From VXOZ01 sp965220045 (GTDB lineage: Bacteria; Chloroflexota; UBA11872; VXOZ01): a stretch of 64,000 nt of DNA. Below are positions 1-7,822 of this stretch, in pieces (the first letter of the stretch is position 1; every line of letters begins with the position of its first letter). The notes under the pieces are model-generated. The model saw only the letters and a list, made by a program, of their open reading frames with translations. It was not told the DNA's origin and made no database searches. Where the stretch lies: NCBI GenBank assembly GCA_965220045.1, contig OZ244803.1:558001-622000 (forward strand). The letters are read 5' to 3'. The position numbers were made by a program, and so were the translations under genes.

Positions 1-1658
1 GGGAACAACTCAAGCTCATTCACAAGGAACTCGGCGAGACCGATCAAGTCAGCAGCGATATTGCCGCGCTGCGGGAACGTGTGGAAGAGACCCCGCTGCC
101 GGACGACGTCAAGGAGAAAGCCTACAAGGAACTTGACCGTCTGGAAGCCATGCCCACCGCCAGCCCGGAAGTGAGCGTGATACAGACCTACCTGGATTGG
201 CTGCTGGCTCTGCCCTGGGGTGAGCCGACCCAAGACGATTTGGACATCGAGCATGCCAAGAAGGTCTTGGATAGAAACCACTACGGCCTTCCCAAGATCA
301 AGGAGCGCATTCTCGAATACATCGCGGTGCGCAAGCTCGCGCCTGACGTGCGCACGCCTATCCTGTGCTTTGTGGGGCCGCCGGGTGTGGGCAAGACGTC
401 ACTCGGTATTTCCATTGCGCAAGCCCTCGGCCGGAAATTCGTGCGTATGTCCCTGGGCGGAATCCGCGATGAAGCTGAAATCAGAGGCCACCGGCGCACC
501 TACGTGGGAGCGTTGCCGGGCCGCATTCTACAGGCCATGCGCCAGGTGGGCACCGTCAATCCGGTCTTTATGCTGGACGAGATCGAGAAGATGGGCGCTG
601 ACTTTCGGGGAGACCCATCGGCGGCCTTGCTGGAGGTGCTGGACCCGGAACAGAATAACGCGTTCTCCGACCACTACCTCGAGGTACCGTACGATCTCTC
701 AAACGTGATCTTCATCACCACGGGGAATACCGTTGACACGTTGGCGGTTGCGCTGCGCGACCGCATGGAAGTGATTGAACTTCCCGGCTACACGGAAGAG
801 GACAAACTACCCATTGCCACCCGCTACATCGTGCCGAAGCAGCGAGCGGAGCACGGCTTGAAGAAGAGCAACGTGCGCTTTACGGAAGGCGCGCTGCGCC
901 GCATGGTGCGCCAGTACACCCGTGAAGCGGGCGTCCGCAATCTGGAGCGACAGGTAGCCACGGTCTGCCGCAAGGTCGCTCGCAAACATGCGGAAGGGGA
1001 CAACGGGCTGGTCTCCGTGAGCATTCGCAATTTGAACAGCTACCTGGGTGCGCCGCAGTTCTTCTACGGCATGGCGGAGGAGAAGGACCAAATCGGCACG
1101 GCGACCGGTCTTGTGTGGACGGAATTCGGCGGAGACATCATTGCGGTGGAAGTAACCCTGGTGCCGGGCAAGGGCAAGCTCATTCTGACCGGCAAGCTGG
1201 GTGAGGTAATGAAAGAGTCGGGACGCGCCGCGCTGAGCTATGCGCGCGTGCAGGCTGACCGCCTACGCTTGCAGGACGTGGACTGGGAAAAGATGGATGT
1301 GCACATCCACGTGCCGGCGGGCGGCGTGCCGAAGGAGGGTCCCAGCGCCGGCATTACGCTCACGTCTGCGCTCATCTCAGCGCTTACCGAGCGGGCGGTC
1401 CGGCGCGACGTCGCCATGACCGGCGAAATGACCTTGCGGGGCCGGGTGCTGCCCATCGGGGGCTTGAAAGAAAAAGTGCTCGCGGCGCACCGCGCCGGTA
1501 TCCGTACGATCATTCTCCCCAAAGAAAACACGAAAGATCTCGTGGATGTGCCGGAGCACGTCCGCGACGACATGACCTTCCATCCGGTTGAAGACGTCAG
1601 TGAAGTATTGGCTCTTGCCCTGCATGCGCAGAAGAAGCGGGTTAAGGCAACGGCCTAG
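1..1658 (+). CDS. lon: ATP-dependent Lon protease, C-terminal two thirds (5' end outside window)
   Basis: Lon is a soluble AAA+ serine protease that unfolds and degrades damaged and regulatory proteins. The reading frame is open from base 3, so the gene starts upstream; about 551 of the usual ~800 residues are visible and the N-terminal substrate domain is missing. Visible in order: the end of the coiled-coil region, the Walker A motif GPPGVGKTS (near base 385), a Walker B-type stretch ending LDEIEK (near base 580), and the protease domain. The Ser-Lys dyad is present: serine in PKEGPSAG (near 1335) and lysine in GGLKEKVLAAHRAG (near 1470). The protein ends in a basic tail, KKRVKATA. It is followed by a 687-bp repeat-filled gap and then a convergent gene. 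Seen: motifs; known: the family function. Confidence 0.97.
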   Translation, partial: EQLKLIHKELGETDQVSSDIAALRERVEETPLPDDVKEKAYKELDRLEAMPTASPEVSVIQTYLDWLLALPWGEPTQDDLDIEHAKKVLDRNHYGLPKIKERILEYIAVRKLAPDVRTPILCFVGPPGVGKTSLGISIAQALGRKFVRMSLGGIRDEAEIRGHRRTYVGALPGRILQAMRQVGTVNPVFMLDEIEKMGADFRGDPSAALLEVLDPEQNNAFSDHYLEVPYDLSNVIFITTGNTVDTLAVALRDRMEVIELPGYTEEDKLPIATRYIVPKQRAEHGLKKSNVRFTEGALRRMVRQYTREAGVRNLERQVATVCRKVARKHAEGDNGLVSVSIRNLNSYLGAPQFFYGMAEEKDQIGTATGLVWTEFGGDIIAVEVTLVPGKGKLILTGKLGEVMKESGRAALSYARVQADRLRLQDVDWEKMDVHIHVPAGGVPKEGPSAGITLTSALISALTERAVRRDVAMTGEMTLRGRVLPIGGLKEKVLAAHRAGIRTIILPKENTKDLVDVPEHVRDDMTFHPVEDVSEVLALALHAQKKRVKATA

Positions 1659-1730
1659 ATAATAGGACCACGAGCGGTGAACGGCAAGATCCGCCGCGTT
1701 TCCAAGTCTCCGTGGCATGTATGGTGAAGG

Positions 1731-1966
1731 CACCCTTCGATAGGCTCAGGGTGAACGGAAAAGGCACCCTGCGACAGGCTCAGAGCCTGCCCCGTACCTG
1801 AAACGGGGGTGAACGGTGGAGACACCCTTCGACAAGCTCAGGGTGAACGGTGAAGAGTGGCACCTTGGCACCTAGAGGCAGACTGCCTTCGACCCTTTTG
1901 TGAAGTCAGGGCGGGCAGTTCAGGGCGAACGGAGAAGGCACCCTTCGACAGGCTCAGGGCGAACGG
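1731..1966. repeat. Cluster of family A dispersed repeats (five copies)
   Basis: Five copies of the A core lie almost back to back between lon and the carboxypeptidase. They start near 1731, 1765, 1823, 1883 and 1939, and most end in GTGAACGG or GCGAACGG. The second copy is interrupted at 1783-1812 by a 30-nt palindromic unit; its reverse complement matches 27 of 30 bases at 31229-31258 inside the GalE-like gene. The fourth copy is degenerate and carries its own hairpin-like insertion. Short reading frames across this block are repeat translations, not genes. Confidence 0.85.
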
Positions 1967-2040
1967 ATTCGAGTGTCCCCTATGCGCGAAAGAGAGCTCT
2001 CTCGGAGCAGGAATCCGATTCTGTTTTAGTGCATTGCCTC

Positions 2041-2266
2041 CGGTAGCGCAGGTCTGTAATCTGCGCCAAGCGCATGCGACACGAATCCTTACCCGCGCTC
2101 GTTTTGCGCATCCGGTAGCGCAGGTTTGCAACCTGCGCCGAACGACTGCGGCAGAATTCCTTGCAGGTGCGCGTTGCTCACATGCGTGAACACCGGTCTT
2201 ACATCGCGTGCTTCTGCGTCCGTGTTCCGTGCTGTTCCTAGACTCCGGCCTGCGCCGGCGTGACGG
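2041..2266. repeat. Two family C palindromes and one family B hairpin
   Basis: Two C palindromes occur at 2041-2067 (with two changes in the stem) and 2112-2139 (standard form), both beginning GGTAGCGCAGGT. A B-type hairpin with the stem CTCCGG/CCGGCG, ending TGACGG, lies at 2239-2266. Together with 1731-1966 they account for most of the 1659-2345 gap. I see no gene there. Confidence 0.75.
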
Positions 2267-2345
2267 TTGGCACGGGGCTCTTTGCGCTCTGGCCACGCTA
2301 TCCACTCTAAGACCCGTAGGCCGCGGTCAGCCGTATAGACCGCAG

Positions 2346-3497
2346 TCAATCGTCGCGTCCCACGTAATGCAGCAGCGTATGCGTCACCCGCTTGTAGACG
2401 TGGATTGCCCGCTGGGCGCCCAGATGCTTGCCCGCGGTGCCGTTGTTGATCTCATAGAACGCGTGGGGCAGATCGAGGCGCTTGGCGAACTGGTAGCAAA
2501 GCGTGTTCGGCTGATGAATGCTGGCACGCTCGTGGGTGGAGGGCCCGTCGGTTTCCAGGCGCATGGTGTCGCAGAGAGCGGCGTAGAGCCGGCGCTGGGT
2601 GGGGTCTTGGAACAGGGTGTAGTCTGCCACCTCGTACCAGCCGTCGTAGGGATACTCGCTATTCAGCCGCCACCCGGTGTAGCAATGAAAGTTCATCCAC
2701 AGCGCCGGCCGCTCCGTTGCCACCCAATTCCAGAGCAGCTTGCTCTCATGGGCTTCCGGTAGGTCGGCATCCGGAGTCTCGCCGAATGCCTGGTACATGT
2801 CGAAGCCTTCGGCATTGAAAGCATTGCGGCCGAGCACGTTGCCGTCCGGGTTGACGGTGGGAACGATAAATACGTCAAGCTGTTCGCGCAGGGCTGCGGC
2901 TGCCGGCAGCAGGGATGACATAAAGTCGGCGATGCCGAGCACGCCCCACATGCCGGCATGCTCATGCGGATGCTGACCCGCCACACAGAAGACCTTCGGC
3001 TTGCCGGGTGTTCCCGCCCGCAGTCCCAGAATCTCCCGACCCTGAACCGTGGTGCCCACCGCGAAGAGTGCACAGCGGTCAGCGCGCTCCGCCGCGAAAT
3101 CGCGCAGGTTCGCGGCAAGCTCGCTGTAGGGAGCGACATACGTCATGGCCACCCGGACATGCTGATCCTGCTCCACCGGCACGGTGAAGACGGCATGGTC
3201 TTGCCCGCACCGTGGCGGCGCGCTCGGCAGGGGGCGGTAGCGATGGAAGTCGACCGGCTTGAACCAGACGGTGGTGGGAAAGAGCGAGAGAAATCCGGTG
3301 GGCCCGCCGAACTTGGCGTCCTCCCACAGTTCGACGGTTACATCCGCTTGCGGACCGTCATTGATGATGTCAAAGCAAAAGTACCCGCAGTAGCCGCTCT
3401 GCTTGTCTCCGTCTACTCGCAGGCGGAAGCGGTCAACCGCAAGTTGCTCTATCTCCTTGCCGTTGCCGCACTCGACGTCGCTCGTAATGCGTATCAT
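2346..3497 (-). CDS. M14-family zinc carboxypeptidase, cytosolic-carboxypeptidase-like
   Basis: A predicted metallocarboxypeptidase of 383 residues. The N-terminal ~130 residues look like the beta-sandwich domain that precedes the catalytic domain in cytosolic carboxypeptidases (Nna1/AGBL type). The catalytic domain holds the zinc motif HxxE within QHPHEHAG (about residue 175), an NPDG segment, the third zinc-ligand histidine candidate in MNFHCYTGW, and a late FYEINNGT stretch that would carry the catalytic glutamate. No signal peptide is seen, so it is probably cytoplasmic. It stands alone, converging on lon across a repeat block. The substrate cannot be read from sequence; peptide, glutamylated protein or cell-wall peptide are all possible. 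Confidence 0.85.
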   Translation of the reverse strand: MIRITSDVECGNGKEIEQLAVDRFRLRVDGDKQSGYCGYFCFDIINDGPQADVTVELWEDAKFGGPTGFLSLFPTTVWFKPVDFHRYRPLPSAPPRCGQDHAVFTVPVEQDQHVRVAMTYVAPYSELAANLRDFAAERADRCALFAVGTTVQGREILGLRAGTPGKPKVFCVAGQHPHEHAGMWGVLGIADFMSSLLPAAAALREQLDVFIVPTVNPDGNVLGRNAFNAEGFDMYQAFGETPDADLPEAHESKLLWNWVATERPALWMNFHCYTGWRLNSEYPYDGWYEVADYTLFQDPTQRRLYAALCDTMRLETDGPSTHERASIHQPNTLCYQFAKRLDLPHAFYEINNGTAGKHLGAQRAIHVYKRVTHTLLHYVGRDD

Positions 3498-3831
3498 GCA
3501 GGGCTCCTTGTCGAAGGTTTGTTCTATGCGCGCAATTCAACTGCCGTAGGGTCATTGGTCCAGCGATGGCAGCGGAGTTCCGCTCAAGTCGAGGGTATAC
3601 CAGTTGTGTTGCGTGGTTGCACGGTCTAAGTCTAAACCTACAAGTACCGTTAAGCCATGCGGCCAGCAGCCAGCTAACGGATTTCACCTTGCCCGGGTTC
3701 CCCGCCATGGATAGCCGGCTCATTCTCATGGCCGCGCTGGGCTATGCTAATGTATGCGTCGAAGGTGAAATCGCGACCCAGTTTTGCTTGTGTTACGGCG
3801 TTTTCCGACAAAAGCCTAGAGTACTTTCTTG

Positions 3832-4524
3832 ATGAACCCTGGTTCCCCGTACGACGAAACGGAGAGTTCAACCTTTAGTGTCGCTTACCCTGAGAGCCCC
3901 AACCGGCTGTGGGCTCTGCCTCTGGTTGGCGGCATGGTGAAGTTTGTCATTGTGCTGCCGATAGGCATCAGGCTCATTCTCGTTGCCTATGCTGCCTTCC
4001 TCTTGTGCATCGTTAATGGGTTTGTCGTGCTCTTGACCGGCACGTATTGGGGGCCCGCCCCTATGCTGGCGCTGGGCGCGATGCGGCTCTCAGCCAAGGC
4101 CAATTGCTTTGTACTCGGCCTCAGCGATACCTACCCCGGCTTTGCCTTCTACTCGAGCGACGACGTGCGGCTCGCGATCGCGCAGCCAGAGCGGCCCAAC
4201 CGCTTCTTGGCTTTGCCGCTGGTCGGCGGAATCGTGCGCCTGGCAATTCTCGTGCCGGTCTTTATCTTCTTATTCGTGCTCGGTCTTCTGGTGATGTGCG
4301 TGTTCTGGATTTCCTGGATCCCAGTGCTCCTCCTTGGTACGTATCCTGAAAGCCTCTTCAATCTCATGGTGTTTGTGCTGCGTTTCCAGCTCAAGCTCTC
4401 TGCCTATTTCTTCGGGCTCTCCGACCGCTATCCGCTGCTCGATGAAGGACTTGGCCCGGACGAATGGGGGCCCGGCCGGCACGATAGAGTCTTCAGACCG
4501 CTTGGGCCGGATACCTTCGGGTAA
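3832..4524 (+). CDS. DUF4389 integral membrane protein with two internal repeats
   Basis: A membrane protein of about 230 residues made of two homologous halves. Each half opens with P-x-x-PNR-x-x-ALPLVGG, continues with a long hydrophobic stretch of one or two membrane segments and an LLxGTY motif, and closes with a second hydrophobic region followed by GLSD-x-YP. This is the DUF4389 layout, here as a tandem duplication in one chain. The ATG at 3832 is preferred to the TTG three bases earlier; no strong ribosome binding site is visible. Function is unknown in the family. It has no operon partner: 348 bp without a gene follow. Confidence 0.75.
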   Translation: MNPGSPYDETESSTFSVAYPESPNRLWALPLVGGMVKFVIVLPIGIRLILVAYAAFLLCIVNGFVVLLTGTYWGPAPMLALGAMRLSAKANCFVLGLSDTYPGFAFYSSDDVRLAIAQPERPNRFLALPLVGGIVRLAILVPVFIFLFVLGLLVMCVFWISWIPVLLLGTYPESLFNLMVFVLRFQLKLSAYFFGLSDRYPLLDEGLGPDEWGPGRHDRVFRPLGPDTFG

Positions 4525-4872
4525 CTTGACTTCTTGTATAAGCCTAGGGAGTCCAAGAGGCTGCGCCCTCAGCAACGAGCCTCAAACGCGTAGATGTTCC
4601 TCCAAAGCCAATGAGACTTGCAGAACCGTTGCGCACTTTGCATGCTATTAGTGCAGGGATACGTAGTGGCGCCAATTGCGCAAAGTGACGTGTGCATGCC
4701 TTATTCCGAAGTCTCTGCGACCGGACTGATAGCACTTCCTAGAGCGTGCGGGAAGCCCTTGCTCTCCAACCGGGTGATCGAGTCCGCTTTGTCATCCAGG
4801 GTGAGGTAGTGGTGGAGAAGAGGGTGCGTGGGATGCTTGCCGTGGTCCTAGCTTCAGTGCTTGCCGCAATGA
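4525..4872. other. Gap without a recognisable gene
   Basis: I see no coding region with a convincing start or homology, no tRNA-like fold and no copy of the dispersed repeat families. It presumably carries the promoter of the APH-like gene that follows. Confidence 0.5.
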
Positions 4873-6063
4873 TTGAGTAGCACAAGAACAATGCTTGCTC
4901 TCGACAGGATGGACAGCACGGAAATTGGGCGCTATCTCGCGTCGCGCGGTTTGCTGCCTGAAAACGCCTCACCCACGGTTGAGCCGCTGGGAGGCGGCGT
5001 ATCGAACATCGTGCTGAGGGTCGCAACTCCGACGCAGTGCATGGTGCTTAAGCAGGCGCTGCCCGAGTTGCGGGTGGAGGCGTACTGGCCGTCGCGCATC
5101 GACCGTGCCCTACGCGAGGCCGCGGCGCTGCGCGTCGTGGCGGACTACCTGCCGGGCGGAGTCGTGCCCGAGGTCTTCTTCAGCGACGAAGAAAACTTCA
5201 TATACGGCATGGCGTGCGCGCCCCCGACAGCGACGCTGTGGAAAGAGGACTTGCTCGCCGGGAGAGTAGACGTGCCGGTAGGTGCGGCGGCGGGCCGGGT
5301 GCTGGCCCAGATGCACGCAATCCAGGAGCCGGACGTTGAGCGGCGGTTCATCGATGATGAAGTCTTCTGGCAGTTGCGGGTCGATCCGTATTACATCACT
5401 ACGGCAGAGAAGCATCCGTCCCTGCGGCCGGTGTTTGACCACGCGATTGCGCAGATGAAGGCGCGAAAGCTCGCGCTGGTGCACGGAGACTACAGTCCGA
5501 AGAATATGTTTGTGGTGAACGGAAAGATGGCTGCTCGCGCTGAGCGGTGTGCGGAGCATGAATCTTACGCGTATGAAAGTGGGGAACCGAAGATGGATTC
5601 CCGCGAAAGCGGGAATGACGGAGTGGGCGCGCAGTCCGATAGTCTGGCGGGAGAGGATAACGGGGACTGCGCCAATCACATCCTTCTGCTCGATTTCGAA
5701 GTGGTGCACTGGGGCGATCCGGCGTTCGACCTGGCGTTCTGTATCAATCACTTGCTAATCAAGTCTATCGTCAATTCCAATGTTCAGAAGGAGTACTTTC
5801 AATCGGTGGCAGCGCTGCTGGCAGGATATCGTGCGACCTTGCCAGACTTGAATTGGGAAGAACTTAAGACTGAGACACGCTTGCAGTTGGGGTGTCTGAT
5901 GCTGGCGCGAATCGACGGCAAGTCGCCGGTTGAGTACATCACGGACGAGCCGACGAAGGAGACCGTGCGGCGCGTAAGCCGCTTCATCCTGGAGGAACGA
6001 CCCGCCGGCTTTGACGACATATACGCTTGTATCGCCCGGGAGACGGGAAGGTTATGCAGTTAG
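4873..6063 (+). CDS. APH-fold small-molecule kinase with an in-frame repeat insertion
   Basis: Aminoglycoside-phosphotransferase-fold protein, the superfamily that includes methylthioribose kinase and choline kinase. N-lobe: glycine-rich loop GGGVSN and nucleotide lysine in MVLKQA. C-lobe: Brenner loop HGDYSPKNM (about residue 205) and metal-binding DFEVVHWGDPAFD (about residue 275). Normally about 10 residues separate these loops; here about 60 do. The extra segment contains a family B palindrome (5592-5621) read in frame as MDSRESGND. Three starts are possible (TTG 4873, ATG 4891, ATG 4909), none with a clear ribosome binding site; I give the longest frame. It overlaps the enolase-like start by about 10 nt, so they are probably co-expressed. 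The substrate is unknown; an antibiotic-resistance role should not be assumed. Confidence 0.8.
   Translation: MSSTRTMLALDRMDSTEIGRYLASRGLLPENASPTVEPLGGGVSNIVLRVATPTQCMVLKQALPELRVEAYWPSRIDRALREAAALRVVADYLPGGVVPEVFFSDEENFIYGMACAPPTATLWKEDLLAGRVDVPVGAAAGRVLAQMHAIQEPDVERRFIDDEVFWQLRVDPYYITTAEKHPSLRPVFDHAIAQMKARKLALVHGDYSPKNMFVVNGKMAARAERCAEHESYAYESGEPKMDSRESGNDGVGAQSDSLAGEDNGDCANHILLLDFEVVHWGDPAFDLAFCINHLLIKSIVNSNVQKEYFQSVAALLAGYRATLPDLNWEELKTETRLQLGCLMLARIDGKSPVEYITDEPTKETVRRVSRFILEERPAGFDDIYACIARETGRLCS
5592..5621 (+). repeat. Family B palindromic element inside the APH-like gene
   Basis: The stem ATTCCCGC / GCGGGAAT around a GAAA loop is followed by GACGG. It lies in the reading frame between the catalytic HGD loop and the DFE motif of the kinase, in a segment related proteins lack. 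Confidence 0.85.
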
Positions 6064-7484
6064 AGGGAATGGATTCCCGCTTTCGCGGGAATGACGGGCG
6101 TGCACCTGGGAGTGACAGAAGGGCGCGCGGGTATAACGGCAGGCAATACCGTGCGGCGATAGCGCGCGTGCACGCCAGAGAGGTGCTGGATTCGCGGGGC
6201 GTGCCGACGGTAGAGGTGGACGTTACCCTTGCGGGCGGCGCGCGCGGTCGCGCCATTGTGCCCTCGGGCGCGTCCACGGGACGGCACGAGGCCCTGGAGT
6301 TTCGGGATGGCAATCCGGCCCGCTATCAGGGCAAGGGCGTGCGCCATGCCGTGCGCCACGTCAACGTGGTGCTCGGTCCCGCCGTGGCGGGCGTCGAGGC
6401 TACGCGGCAGCACGAGGTCGATGCGGTGCTGGTGGATACTGACGGCACGCCGAACCTGCGCCGCCTCGGCGGCAACGCGGTGCTGGGAGTCTCGCTGGCA
6501 ACGGCCCACGCGGCGGCGGCTGAGGTCGGCCTGCCGCTCTATCGCTATCTGGGGGGCAGCCAAGCCCGGGAAATGCCGGTGCCCATGGTGAATATCCTCA
6601 GCGGCGGGTTGCACGCGCGGGGCATCGTTGACTTTCAGGACTTTCTCCTCATTCCCCTGGGCGCACAGAGTTTTCGCGAGGCCTTGGTGATGGTGGGAAA
6701 TGTCTACCACGCCATGGGTGAACTGCTGACCGCCCGGGGCGCGAGCACGCTGGTCGCCGACGAGGGCGGTCTCGCTCCGTCGTGGGATACAGGCCATTCC
6801 CCAACGGGCGCTGCCGGCGCTGGGCTACCAGCCAACGAGGCCGCCGTGCAACTCTTGGTCCAGGCCATAGAGAAGGCAGGCTACCGGCCGGGTGAGGATG
6901 CGGCTATCGGCCTCGACGTGGCCGCTACCCACTTTTATCGCGAGGGCGCGTATCACCTCACAGCGGAAAATCGCACGCTGTCAAGCGCGGAGATGGTAGA
7001 TCTGCTCGCCCGCTGGGTTGCGGATTACCCGATCATATCCATAGAAGACGGTCTGGCGGAAGACGACTGGGCCGGCTGGCAGGCGCTCACTTCCCGCGTG
7101 GGCGCGCGGGCGCAACTCATCGGCGACGATCTCTTTGTAACGAACGTGCAGCGGTTGCAGGAGGGCATTGAGCGGGAGGCAGGCAACGCCGTGCTCGTCA
7201 AGGTAAACCAAGTCGGCACGCTGACCGCGGCCATGGCAACGCTGAGGCTGGCGCGGGCCCACGGGTTTTTGTCCGTGGTTTCCGCGCGCTCAGGCGAGAC
7301 GGAGGACGCGACCATCGCCGACCTGGCGGTGGGCGCCAGCGCCGGTCAGATCAAGATTGGTTCCATCACCCGCTCGGAACGGCTGGCGAAATACAACCAA
7401 CTGCTACGGATTGAAGAAGAGCTGGGGCCGCAGGGGACCTACCGGGGACGCGAAGTCTTTCGGCGGTTTCTGGATGCGCCATGA
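6054..7484 (+). CDS. Enolase-family protein with altered active site (enolase paralogue)
   Basis: Clearly of the enolase family over its whole length (476 residues from ATG 6054): LDSRGVPTVE, SGASTG, DEGGLAP, the metal aspartate in GLDVAATHF, SIEDGLAEDDW, GDDLFVTN and the catalytic-lysine region LVKVNQVGT. Two catalytic positions differ from true phosphopyruvate hydratases. The SHRSGETED histidine is alanine (SARSGETED, codon GCG at 7284), and the IQEF glutamate is aspartate (FQDF, codon at 6639). The usual NGGAHADN segment reads SGGLHARG. Canonical glycolytic activity is therefore doubtful. The first ~30 residues come from a family B element (6068-6097) plus linker and precede the normal enolase start. 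ATG 6054 has GGGAAGG just upstream and overlaps the APH-like gene; TTG 6027 and ATG 6069 are alternatives. Confidence 0.85.
   Translation: MQLEGMDSRFRGNDGRAPGSDRRARGYNGRQYRAAIARVHAREVLDSRGVPTVEVDVTLAGGARGRAIVPSGASTGRHEALEFRDGNPARYQGKGVRHAVRHVNVVLGPAVAGVEATRQHEVDAVLVDTDGTPNLRRLGGNAVLGVSLATAHAAAAEVGLPLYRYLGGSQAREMPVPMVNILSGGLHARGIVDFQDFLLIPLGAQSFREALVMVGNVYHAMGELLTARGASTLVADEGGLAPSWDTGHSPTGAAGAGLPANEAAVQLLVQAIEKAGYRPGEDAAIGLDVAATHFYREGAYHLTAENRTLSSAEMVDLLARWVADYPIISIEDGLAEDDWAGWQALTSRVGARAQLIGDDLFVTNVQRLQEGIEREAGNAVLVKVNQVGTLTAAMATLRLARAHGFLSVVSARSGETEDATIADLAVGASAGQIKIGSITRSERLAKYNQLLRIEEELGPQGTYRGREVFRRFLDAP
6068..6097 (+). repeat. Family B element forming the N-terminus of the enolase-like gene
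   Basis: The palindrome ATTCCCGC-TTTC-GCGGGAAT followed by GACGG lies directly after the APH stop codon. It is read as MDSRFRGNDG at the start of the enolase-like protein and supplies one of its possible ATG starts (6069). Confidence 0.85.
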
Positions 7485-7663
7485 AACTCTGCCTTCGTAC
7501 GTCTGAATACACGCGCCCTACTACGGTAAGAGTTCGAGTGGTGGAACACAGTGTGACAGCAATAGGGCACGTTTGCAGAACGGTACGTGACAGCACGGCA
7601 CTTGCCCGGCACGGGGCATGTCCGGTTCGGCGCGTGTCAGGTGTGGGGTGCGTCAGGCGTGGC

Positions 7664-7728
7664 ACGTGCCAAGGGTGGCACGCGCCAGTTTGGCGCAGGC
7701 CTGTTTGGCGCACGCCAGTCTGGCGCAC
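7664..7728. repeat. Short tandem repeat, 15-bp unit
   Basis: Three consecutive 15-bp units, GCCAGTTTGGCGCAG, GCCTGTTTGGCGCAC and GCCAGTCTGGCGCAC (7684-7728), each with a small GCCA/TGGC or GCC/GGC hairpin. They are preceded by related GTGCCA/TGGCAC palindromes from about 7664. The block lies between two convergent genes. Confidence 0.75.
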
Positions 7729-7757
7729 GCTCACTGCAGTAAGGACACATGGCAGCA

Positions 7758-7802
7758 GGTTTTCCGTTCGCCTTGAGCCTGTCGAAAGGTGAACGGAAAA
7801 CC
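7758..7802. repeat. Family A repeat within a 12-bp perfect inverted repeat
   Basis: A family A core in reverse orientation (TGAGCCTGTCGAAAGG) is framed by perfect 12-bp arms, GGTTTTCCGTTC at 7758-7769 and GAACGGAAAACC at 7791-7802. It lies between the convergent enolase-like and DUF3604 genes, so it could also act as a terminator hairpin, although no run of T follows. Confidence 0.8.
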
Positions 7803-7822
7803 GAGACGGTAGCCTAGACTTC

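Noticed and set aside
1857..2345. Open frames across the post-lon gap on both strands
   Set aside because: They translate repeat families A to C and have no homology or ribosome binding site.
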